Shown here: positions 1 to 6,402 of the stretch, piece by piece | Position numbering within the stretch: the first letter of the stretch is position 1 | Layout: each line of letters opens with the position of its first letter | From: a virus | Direction: 5' to 3' (one strand) | IMG/VR virus record: IMGVR_UViG_3300030098_002181 | Span: 1-23,511 of that record | Length of the DNA stretch: 23,511 bases | Notes under the pieces: generated by a model | What the model saw: only the letters and a program-made list of their open reading frames with translations | Told to the model about the DNA's origin: nothing | Databases searched by the model: none | Position numbers and translations under genes: made by a program

Positions 1-249
1 AAAGGCACAGTCGTAAGACCGCCAAAGCCTTTAAATTATCAACTAGGAAAGGAAAATTTTAGAAAAAAATATCATATTCATAATAATGTTCCATATGCTG
101 AACCTGTTATGTTTGGAACAAGTTTGCCGCCGTCTTGGGGTGGAACATATAGAAGTTTGAAGGGATTGAAGCCAAAACATCTTGATCTGTTGGCAAAAGA
201 ACTTGCAAACGAAATTCAAGACCTTTACAAACAAATAAGGGGTAAATAA
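1..249 (+). CDS. Tail completion / HK97 gp10-like protein (5' end missing)
   Basis: This is the last 82 codons of a gene that begins before the window; the frame is open from base 1 and ends with TAA sharing one base with the next ATG (TAATG). The remnant contains the stretch NNVPYAEPVMFG (about residues 28-39 of the visible part), which fits the 'N-x-PYA-x-x-E/V-x-x-G' core of HK97 gp10-like neck and tail-completion proteins, followed by a basic helical C-terminus (LAKELANEIQDLYKQIRGK). Its place directly before the tail terminator supports this. Inferred role: joining the head-neck to the assembled tail. The family call is moderate because the N-terminal half is not visible. Confidence 0.6.
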   Translation, partial: KGTVVRPPKPLNYQLGKENFRKKYHIHNNVPYAEPVMFGTSLPPSWGGTYRSLKGLKPKHLDLLAKELANEIQDLYKQIRGK

Positions 250-671
250 TGGCCGCTATTGATTTAAATACAGTAAGAGCAACAATCGAAGCTAGAGTCG
301 CAACAGAACTTGCCAGTAGCCCCGCAATATCTGTTGTTTTTCATAATATGTCTTTTGATAGTAGCGCCGTAACAACCTTTGTTCAATGCCTTACAACATT
401 CGGCGAAAGTAATTATCTAACACAGGGAAATGCGGACGGATTGAACCGCGTAAATGGAATTGTTGTCTTTAATATCTTTACACCGCAGGGAATAGGTTCG
501 GGTGATAACTACACAATCGGCAAAAGGTTGCGGGATTTATACAATCGAATTACAGTTTCTAATGTGATCTTCGATGCCCCGATTGGGCCGGAGGTCGTAG
601 ACAATCCAAATCCAGAAGGTCAATTTCAAACACAATTGCGGATGACCTTTGAAATTTTCGAGGAACTTTAA
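249..671 (+). CDS. Tail terminator protein
   Basis: A 140-aa protein that begins with a helix (IDLNTVRATIEARVATEL) and continues with strands, the alpha/beta arrangement of gpU/DUF4128-type tail terminators. These form a hexameric ring that stops tube polymerisation at the length set by the tape measure and docks to the neck. It lies between the completion protein and the tail tube gene, the usual position. The start overlaps the upstream stop by one base and its own TAA overlaps the next ATG by one base. The call rests on size, fold pattern and gene order. Confidence 0.65.
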   Translation: MAAIDLNTVRATIEARVATELASSPAISVVFHNMSFDSSAVTTFVQCLTTFGESNYLTQGNADGLNRVNGIVVFNIFTPQGIGSGDNYTIGKRLRDLYNRITVSNVIFDAPIGPEVVDNPNPEGQFQTQLRMTFEIFEEL

Positions 672-793
672 TGGAAATTACAGAAAAAATGCTTGATGCA
701 ATCGAAGCTGTAAAAGGTCGCCGTGACCCCGCTTATTGGGATGGACGTTGCAGGCGATATATGGAAAAGCAAGAAAAATTAAAAAAAGATGTA
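671..793 (+). CDS. Small basic protein in the tail module, 40 aa
   Basis: A short gene starting at the ATG that shares one base with the stop of the tail terminator gene and ending at TAA 791-793. The product is very basic and helical, with a WDGRCRRYMEKQEKLKK segment near the C-terminus. The coupling to the upstream gene and the lack of any other explanation for 672-843 support it as a real gene. No function is recognised; small basic proteins at this position may be assembly factors, but that is a guess. Confidence 0.5.
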
Positions 794-843
794 AAAAAAA
801 CAATTAAGAGTTAATATATTTATAAATAGATTCTTTTTTTGTT

Positions 844-1263
844 ATGGCTATCAAAGGCGATGTTGGAAAAATTATGTTTGAAAATGCGGGCGGCACCGAA
901 GCTGACGTTGGACAAACAAGATCATGGTCTTTGTCCATAACAAAAGACACGATGGAAACAACAAAACAAGGCGATACATTTAAATCGAATATCGGCGGTT
1001 TGATAGCGGGCGAAGGTTCAGCGGAACTTCTTTACAATCCATCAGAAACTGGCGCAGGTTATACAACATTTATTGATGATGTATTAACTACAGGCGATAA
1101 TGCTGACGCATTATTTGAATTATTTCCTGATTCATCAACTTCTTCAAAGAAAATTAGTTTTGCGGGCATTATTACAAACGCAGAATATGGCGCAACACTT
1201 GGCGAGGTTCAAGTAATAAATATCAGTTTTATAACAAGCGGTACCATAACAAGCGCTATCTGA
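844..1263 (+). CDS. Major tail (tube) protein
   Basis: A 139-aa protein with features of siphovirus tail-tube proteins: N-terminal MAIKGDVGKIMFENAGG, the W-S-L-S-I-T-K strand (about residues 27-33), the 'ETTKQGD-F-K-S-N-I-G-G' loop (about 38-53) in which the conserved threonine/aspartate turn is typical, and a strand-rich remainder ending in a Thr/Ser-rich tail. Tube proteins stack in hexameric rings to form the DNA conduit. It sits between the terminator and the assembly chaperone, as expected. The 50-base leader before it is AT-rich with an oligo-T run next to the ATG and no good Shine-Dalgarno site, which is odd for what should be one of the most expressed late genes. Confidence 0.75.
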   Translation: MAIKGDVGKIMFENAGGTEADVGQTRSWSLSITKDTMETTKQGDTFKSNIGGLIAGEGSAELLYNPSETGAGYTTFIDDVLTTGDNADALFELFPDSSTSSKKISFAGIITNAEYGATLGEVQVINISFITSGTITSAI

Positions 1264-1295
1264 TACATTGAGTTTATTAGTCAACTAATTAACCA

Positions 1296-1643
1296 ATGCA
1301 AAAAAGAACTATTGACCTGTTAACTGAATCTTATAAAGATCAGATGACAGCCAGAAGAAAATACGAATTTAAAAATAAAAACGGAGAAAAAATTGTCGAT
1401 TTATACTTTAAGCCTTTAACAAGGGATGATCGAGTTCGCGCTCAATCAGCGGCAAATACAGATGATGCTTTGACAATATCAACATATCTTCTTTGTAAAA
1501 ATGCAGAATTAGAAGATGGCACAAAGGCATTTGCACCCGCAGATGCGCCCAACCTACAAAGAGAACTTCCAGAAAATGTCTTGAACGAAATTGAATTATT
1601 TATGTTCGACATTAAATTAAATGTTGATACAGCAAAAAAATAA
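1296..1643 (+). CDS. Tail assembly chaperone, short (G-like) form
   Basis: A 115-aa protein that begins MQKRTIDLLTESYKD and has a charged, mostly helical body (KNKNGEKIVDLYFKPLTRDDRVRAQ about residues 27-51; 'ELFMFDIKLNVD' near the end). Its place between the tube and tape-measure genes and its ending at a run of seven A bases mark it as the G-type chaperone that binds the tape measure before tube polymerisation. In lambda-like phages G is made together with a minor longer GT product by ribosomal slippage, and the sequence here has all the parts for that (see the fusion entry). Confidence 0.75.
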   Translation: MQKRTIDLLTESYKDQMTARRKYEFKNKNGEKIVDLYFKPLTRDDRVRAQSAANTDDALTISTYLLCKNAELEDGTKAFAPADAPNLQRELPENVLNEIELFMFDIKLNVDTAKK

Positions 1644-1822
1644 TATCGCGAGATAATTGGATAAATTTTGAATTTTTTCTCGCAACAGAATTAGGCAAAA
1701 CAATTCAAGAATTACGTTCTTTGATTACAGAAGAAGAACTAATATATTGGGCTGCATATTATGAAGTTAAGAATGAAAGAGAAAAAAGAGAATTAAATCG
1801 CCAAAGAGCAAATAGAAGGTAA
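1296..1822 (+). CDS. Tail assembly chaperone, GT-like -1 frameshift fusion
   Basis: The short chaperone ends GCA-AAA-AAA-TAA. Bases 1634-1640 form the heptamer A AAA AAA in the zero frame, an ideal X-XXY-YYZ slippery site. After a one-base backward slip reading resumes at 1640 and runs 60 codons to TAA 1820-1822: IISRDNWINF, then EFFLATELGK, then TIQELRSLIT, then EEELIYWAAYYEVKNEREKR and a basic tail. The segment 'T-E-E-E-L-I-Y-W-A-A-Y-Y-E' is typical of T-type chaperone domains, which recruit tube subunits. This second frame has no plausible start of its own. The predicted fusion is about 175 aa. Slippage itself is inferred from sequence; I did not find a convincing downstream stem or pseudoknot. 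Confidence 0.8.
1634..1640 (+). other. Slippery heptamer for -1 frameshift
   Basis: Seven consecutive A bases arranged as A AAA AAA in the chaperone frame, immediately followed by the zero-frame stop TAA (1641-1643). The stop right after the slip site would favour pausing there. The same run could also promote RNA-polymerase slippage. Confidence 0.8.
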
Positions 1823-1848
1823 TATATAAGAAAAGGTTTTGTTAATTT

Positions 1849-3921
1849 GTGGCACAGGCTAATGTAAAACTTACAGTTGATGCTTCGCAGGCCACAAGAG
1901 CATTAAAAGGTGTACAGGCGCAATCAACAGGGTTACAAAATAATTTAGGAAAACTTAAGGCCGCATTTGCGGGTGTTGCTTTCACGGCGGTTGCAAGACA
2001 AGCTGTTAATACGGCTTCAAATTTTCAGGCTTTACAATTAAGAATGAAAGTTTTGACGTCAGAATTTGGAGAATTTGCAGGAGCGCAAGAATTAGTTAGA
2101 AAAGCGCAAGATAGGTTTAATTTATCAATAGTTGAAGCAACAAAAGGTGTAACAGATATTTTTGCAAGATTGAGACCGCTAGGTATCGGATTAAAAGATA
2201 TCGAAACTACTTTTATAGGTTTTAACACGATTGCAAAATTAGCGGGATTAAACGCAACTGAAGCGAGCGCGGCATTTACTCAACTAGCGCAAGGTTTAGG
2301 TTCTGGGCGTCTACAAGGGGATGAATTTAGAAGTATCGCAGAACAGGTTCCGCAACTATTAAAAGCCATATCAGACGAAACTGGAATTGCTTCAGGTAAA
2401 TTAAAAGATTTTGCGTCAAAAGGATTGCTCAAATCTGACATCATTTTGAGAGCTTTAGCAAAATCAGCGGATGAAGGCGCAGACAAAATTGGTGCGATCA
2501 TGGACGCTTCGCCCGCAGAAGTATTTAAATCATTTAACAACGCTGTCCTTGAACTTCAATTAACACTTGGCGATAAATTATTACCTGTAGTTCTTAAAGC
2601 AACTAAAGGTTTGACAGCATTAATTGAAGGAGTTGTCAGTTTTGTTGATAGTGAAGCGGGAACAGTTACATTTACATTTATTGGAATTGCGGCGGCTATA
2701 AAAGGAATTGCAGTTGTTGTTCCTATTGTTGCGGCACAAATAACGGCATTGAAAGCGGGATTTATTGGAATAACTGTTGCGTCAAGAGTATCACTTGGAA
2801 GTCTTGTCGCTTATAAAGCTACACTTGCGGCGACTTCAGCGGGATTTGCCACGGCTACCGCCGCCGCTACAGCATTTAAAATTGCTATTGCAAAAACTGG
2901 AATCGGTCTTTTGGTCATTGGACTTGGGTTTGTTGCCGCCGCTTTGATGAAAGCAAATTCAGAACAAAAAAAATTCAATGATCTTTTGGAACAAGGAAGC
3001 GCGGCTGAAATAACAAGAAATATTGAAGAAACAGAAGAAAAAATTAAAAAATTAGAGGAAAGTCTTCAAGGTTTAGGAACAAACAGAAGTGATCGCGGAA
3101 CCAAACTCGCAATTGAAAGAGATATTGTAAAAGCAAATGAAGAAGTTGAAAAATTAAAACTAGGTTTAGAAGATGCAAAACTTAGAGATTTGAGCAAAGA
3201 ATTCGAAACGATAAAGAAAAATTTGACAGATTCAAATGCTTCCTTGCAAAAAAATAATACAATTTCAAAAGAACTTACTGAAGAAGCAAAGATTAGAAAA
3301 GAGCATGAACTAGCTATTAAAGAACTTGAAGAACAGTTTGAAGGCAAACAATTAGAAGAGTTAAAACTTTTACAAGAGCAAAATTTACAGCACAAACTTA
3401 AAGGGGAACAAATTAAAAGAAATGCAGAAGAAGCAAAAAAATTAAATGATGCCTTTAAAAAGATTGGAGAAGACATTGGAACAGGTATTACTGATGCTCT
3501 AGTCGGTGCTATAGAGGGAACCAGAACTCTTGGAGAAGCGGCTAAATCAATTATTAATGATCTTGCATCGTCCTTGTTAAGACTTGGAGTTCAAATGGCT
3601 CTTACAGGCTTATTAGGTGGAACTAAATTTGGCTCATTCTTAGGGTTTGCAAATGGAGGAAGGCCGCCTGTTGGAAAGCCTTCGATTGTAGGCGAGCGAG
3701 GGCCGGAAATATTTGTTCCTCGTTCTGCGGGAACTATTATCCCAAATAATCAAATTGGCGGCGGCGGTATTGTAAATAATATAAATGTGAATGTATCGGC
3801 TGAAGGTATGCAATCAGATGCAAATGAAAATCGCGGGAAAGAACTTGGCGTTGCTCTTGCTTCGGCGATACAATCAGAATTAATAAAACAAAAAAGGCCG
3901 GGAGGTTTATTAGCAACTTAA
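1849..3921 (+). CDS. Tail tape measure protein
   Basis: A 690-aa protein starting at GTG with AAAAGG 12-15 bases upstream. Order of parts: helical N-terminus (about 1-60); a tape-measure N-terminal domain (about 60-250) with the typical GSGRLQGDEFRSIAEQ and 'GLKDIETTFIGFNTIAK' segments; a hydrophobic zone (about 265-375) with several possible membrane helices (VVVPIVAAQITAL, GIGLLVIGLGFVAAALM), consistent with insertion into the host membrane at DNA entry; a long charged coiled coil (about 380-545); and a lambda-type C-terminus (about 545-690) with GGRPPVGKPSIVGERGPEIF, matching the 'FA-x-GG...GE-x-GPE' signature. It sets tail length: at about 1.5 angstrom per residue this predicts a tail close to 100 nm, clearly a siphovirus. 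Confidence 0.93.
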   Translation: MAQANVKLTVDASQATRALKGVQAQSTGLQNNLGKLKAAFAGVAFTAVARQAVNTASNFQALQLRMKVLTSEFGEFAGAQELVRKAQDRFNLSIVEATKGVTDIFARLRPLGIGLKDIETTFIGFNTIAKLAGLNATEASAAFTQLAQGLGSGRLQGDEFRSIAEQVPQLLKAISDETGIASGKLKDFASKGLLKSDIILRALAKSADEGADKIGAIMDASPAEVFKSFNNAVLELQLTLGDKLLPVVLKATKGLTALIEGVVSFVDSEAGTVTFTFIGIAAAIKGIAVVVPIVAAQITALKAGFIGITVASRVSLGSLVAYKATLAATSAGFATATAAATAFKIAIAKTGIGLLVIGLGFVAAALMKANSEQKKFNDLLEQGSAAEITRNIEETEEKIKKLEESLQGLGTNRSDRGTKLAIERDIVKANEEVEKLKLGLEDAKLRDLSKEFETIKKNLTDSNASLQKNNTISKELTEEAKIRKEHELAIKELEEQFEGKQLEELKLLQEQNLQHKLKGEQIKRNAEEAKKLNDAFKKIGEDIGTGITDALVGAIEGTRTLGEAAKSIINDLASSLLRLGVQMALTGLLGGTKFGSFLGFANGGRPPVGKPSIVGERGPEIFVPRSAGTIIPNNQIGGGGIVNNINVNVSAEGMQSDANENRGKELGVALASAIQSELIKQKRPGGLLAT

Positions 3922-3922
3922 A

Positions 3923-4492
3923 ATGGCAACCTTTCCAAGCGTCACACCTACATATCAAGGTTTTTCAAAGAAGTCTGCGCCCGCTGTTCGCACAGTAAGA
4001 TTTGCAGATGGATTTGAACAAAGAATATTTTTTGGCTTGGCAAGCAATCAAAACCCGAAAGTCTATAATGTTAATTTTGAATTAAGCGAAACAGAATCAG
4101 ATGTTGTCGAAGCTTTTCTTGATAGCCGTGCAAACGATCAAGAAAGTTTTACATTTACACCGCCCGGTGAAGGATTTACAAAAACAGGAACTTATTCACA
4201 ATCAGGAACAACAGTTACAATTACAATTTCAAATCATGGTGTTGCAATAGGCGATGTTTTGACAATCGACTACACATCAGGGTCTGCAACTGATGGTTCT
4301 TTTACAGTTGCAACAGCGGTTGACGCAAACACTTTTACAGTTACAGCCGCTTCAAGTGCAACAAACAGCGGAAATGTTTCAATCACTCTTTCAGGTGCAA
4401 AATTATTTGTTTGCGAAAGTTGGTCAAAATCTATTCCATATAACAACAGGGCATCAATCAGCGCTACATTTAGACAGGTGTTCGAGCCGTGA
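3923..4492 (+). CDS. Minor tail protein, lambda gpM-like, with an inserted beta domain
   Basis: A 189-aa protein. Residues about 12-85 match the gpM family pattern (FSKKSAPAVRTVRFADGFEQ, then 'LSETESDVVEAFLDSR', then SFTFTPPGEG), and the last ~32 residues match its end (KLFVCESWSKS... ATFRQVFEP). Lambda gpM is only about 109 aa; the extra length is a domain of about 70 residues (about 87-155), rich in Thr, Ser and Val, placed exactly between the TPP motif and the C-terminal strand. The same kind of domain is found near the C-terminus of the gpJ homologue in this window. gpM belongs to the tail-tip complex that initiates tube assembly. The start is one base after the tape-measure stop. Confidence 0.8.
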   Translation: MATFPSVTPTYQGFSKKSAPAVRTVRFADGFEQRIFFGLASNQNPKVYNVNFELSETESDVVEAFLDSRANDQESFTFTPPGEGFTKTGTYSQSGTTVTITISNHGVAIGDVLTIDYTSGSATDGSFTVATAVDANTFTVTAASSATNSGNVSITLSGAKLFVCESWSKSIPYNNRASISATFRQVFEP

Positions 4493-5067
4493 GTTCAGAT
4501 AAAATTGTAAGTGATTTACAGAAAGTTAACCCATCAGCGGTAATTGAACTTTTTACTTTAACACTTGATAATTCACTACATGGCGCAACAACAACTTTTC
4601 GTTTTCATGCGGGAACAAGTTTGAAAGATAACGGCGAAATAATTTGGCAGGGTAACGCATATACAAGATTTCCTGTTCAGGCAGAAGGTTTTCAATATGG
4701 AAAAGGCCAACTTCCACGCCCAACGCTTACTTTTTCAAATGCTCTTGGAACACTTTCAGCAATACTTCTTACAGTTAACGCAATAACTACAGGAAACGAT
4801 TTGACAGGCGCAACTGTTAAAAGGATAAGAACACAAGCAAAATTTATTGATGCCGCTAATTTTCCAAGCAATGTAAACCCATATGGAACCCCAGACAACA
4901 CGGCAGAATTTCCCCAAGAAATTTACATTATTGACAGAAAATCGGCAGAAAATCGAACTGTTGTATCTTTTGAACTTGCGGCGGTTTTTGATATGGCGGG
5001 AGTTCGAGCGCCTAAACGTCAATGCACCCGTGCAGAATTTCCAAGTATTGGATTGATTTCAGGATGA
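4489..5067 (+). CDS. Minor tail protein, lambda gpL-like, lacking the Fe-S end
   Basis: A 192-aa protein starting at a GTG that overlaps the gpM-like stop by four bases (GTGA). It has the gpL pattern: 'SAVIELFTLTLD', 'FRFHAG', 'GEIIWQGNAYTRFPVQAEGF', 'LPRPTLTFSNALGTLSAIL', 'ATVKRIRT', 'FPQEIYIIDRK' and 'ENRTVVSFELAAVFDMAGVRAPKR'. gpL forms the base of the tail tip. In lambda the protein is longer and ends in a cysteine-rich domain that binds an iron-sulphur cluster. Here it stops at RQCTRAEFPSIGLISG with a single cysteine after the core, and the next gene begins in its stop codon, so no room is left for that domain. Confidence 0.8.
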   Translation: MSSDKIVSDLQKVNPSAVIELFTLTLDNSLHGATTTFRFHAGTSLKDNGEIIWQGNAYTRFPVQAEGFQYGKGQLPRPTLTFSNALGTLSAILLTVNAITTGNDLTGATVKRIRTQAKFIDAANFPSNVNPYGTPDNTAEFPQEIYIIDRKSAENRTVVSFELAAVFDMAGVRAPKRQCTRAEFPSIGLISG

Positions 5068-5765
5068 CTTGGAAGGCTGACGCATTGCTTCATGCCAAAG
5101 AACAAGACCCAAAAGAATCTTGCGGTCTTTTGTTAAATATTCGCGGAAAAGAAAAATATTTTCCTTGTCAAAATTTAGCAATTACTTCGCATCAATGTTT
5201 CATAATGAATCCAGAAGATTTCGTTGCGGGGGATTCTCTTGGAGAAATTATTGGAATAGTACATTCACACCCGACAACACCGCCTGTCGCTTCAGAAGCC
5301 GATAAAATAAGCTGTGAGCAATCAAATTTACCTTGGTATATTGTCAACCCTAAAACGGAAACATGGGGCGAATATGCGCCATCAGGATATGAACCAGATA
5401 TGATCGGCTTGCCTTGGGTTTGGGGTGTTTCTGATTGTTGGTCACTTGTTCGCAGATATTATAAAGAGAAATTAAATATAGAACTTAGAGATTGGGAAAG
5501 GCCAACAACACCTGAAGAATTTCAAGCTGACCCGATGTTTGAAAGATGCGCGAAAGATACAGGATTTGTTGAATTAAAAAATAACGAAAAATTAAAAAAT
5601 AACGATTTATTATTTATGTCAATTGGGGTTGTCGGATTGAATCATGTGGCGATTTTTGTAGATGGCGATGTAATACATCATTTAAGAGATAGACTATCTT
5701 GTAGAGAGCCATACAACCCTTGGTTGTTAAAATGCACAGGAATGAGGTTGCGTTATGCTTCGTAA
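5064..5765 (+). CDS. Tail-tip peptidase, lambda gpK-like (JAMM + NlpC/P60)
   Basis: A 233-aa protein. The start chosen is the ATG at 5064, which overlaps the gpL-like stop by four bases (ATGA); an ATG 42 bases earlier would overlap by 46 bases and adds residues foreign to the family. Residues 1-100 are a JAB/MPN metalloprotease domain with Glu18 in 'KESCGLL' and the zinc motif HSHP (His67, His69) followed by Ser77 and Asp80. Residues about 113-233 are an NlpC/P60 cysteine-peptidase domain with catalytic Cys125 in 'GVSDCWSLVRRYY' and His194 in 'LNHVAIFVDGD'. gpK-type proteins are needed for tail-tip assembly, and the NlpC/P60 domain is expected to cut peptidoglycan stem peptides during entry. 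Both active sites look complete. Confidence 0.92.
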   Translation: MTWKADALLHAKEQDPKESCGLLLNIRGKEKYFPCQNLAITSHQCFIMNPEDFVAGDSLGEIIGIVHSHPTTPPVASEADKISCEQSNLPWYIVNPKTETWGEYAPSGYEPDMIGLPWVWGVSDCWSLVRRYYKEKLNIELRDWERPTTPEEFQADPMFERCAKDTGFVELKNNEKLKNNDLLFMSIGVVGLNHVAIFVDGDVIHHLRDRLSCREPYNPWLLKCTGMRLRYAS

Positions 5766-6402
5766 AATTAAGCTATATGGAGAACTGGCAAAACAAGTCG
5801 GTCATAAAGAGTTTGAAGATATAAATGTTTCTAATGTAGCCCAAGCCGTAAGTTTTCTTATAAATAATTTTCCACAACTGGAAAGTCATATGGCAAATAG
5901 ATATTATAAAGTCATAACTAATGAGGAGGAAATTGGTGCGGACGAGCTACACAATCCTATTGGTAAATCAGATATATCTTTTGTACCTGTTATTTCAGGT
6001 TCGGGGGGTAATTTCGGAAAAGTGCTTCTTGGAGTGGCCTTGATCGGTTTATCATTTACGCCGATGGGTGCGGGGCTTTTTGCAGGCGGTTCAGGTGCGG
6101 GATTAGCAGGCGGAGGTGGTTTAATAGGTGCAACAGGTTTATATGCGGCAGGGGCATATGGTTCGGCGGCTCTTGGTCTTATCGGTGCAAGTTTAGTTCT
6201 TAGCGGCGTAAGTGGGATGCTATTTCCTACGCCAAAAATGCCTGAATTTTCAAGTGAACAAGACCCGCGTTTGTCGTTCAGCTTTTCAGGAACGCAACAA
6301 ACAAGCCGAGCTGGAACGCCAGTTCCTATTGTCTACGGCGAGATTTTTACAGGTTCAGTTGTTATTTCTGGAGGAATTGATACGGAGCAAGTTCAAGCAT
6401 GA
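5755..6402 (+). CDS. Tail assembly protein, lambda gpI-like
   Basis: A 215-aa protein. The first ~85 residues form a small alpha/beta domain (MLRKIKLYGELAKQVGHKEF... SFLINNFPQLE... SDISFVPVISGSGG) of the gpI type, related to the ubiquitin-like ThiS/MoaD fold. Then comes a Gly/Ala-rich hydrophobic segment (about 86-155, glycine-zipper-like, 'GLFAGGSGAGLAGGGG'), and a C-terminal piece ending RAGTPVPIVYGEIFTGS, typical of gpI and of the part that contacts gpJ. It overlaps the gpK-like gene by 11 bases and the gpJ-like gene by four, so the tip genes are translationally coupled. It acts in tail-tip assembly. Confidence 0.88.
   Translation: MLRKIKLYGELAKQVGHKEFEDINVSNVAQAVSFLINNFPQLESHMANRYYKVITNEEEIGADELHNPIGKSDISFVPVISGSGGNFGKVLLGVALIGLSFTPMGAGLFAGGSGAGLAGGGGLIGATGLYAAGAYGSAALGLIGASLVLSGVSGMLFPTPKMPEFSSEQDPRLSFSFSGTQQTSRAGTPVPIVYGEIFTGSVVISGGIDTEQVQA

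Noticed and set aside
820-827. TATAAATA, the T4-type late promoter octamer, 16 bases before the tail-tube ATG
   Set aside because: In DNA this AT-rich several copies are expected by chance in a window of this size on two strands, and no sliding-clamp-dependent late system is seen.
3066-3476. 136-aa Ser/Phe-rich minus-strand ORF opposite the tape measure
   Set aside because: Antisense shadow of the Lys/Glu coiled-coil region; composition is what that predicts.
5022-5063. Earlier ATG for the gpK-like gene
   Set aside because: Would overlap gpL-like by 46 bases; the ATGA coupling at 5064 and the family N-terminus favour the later start.
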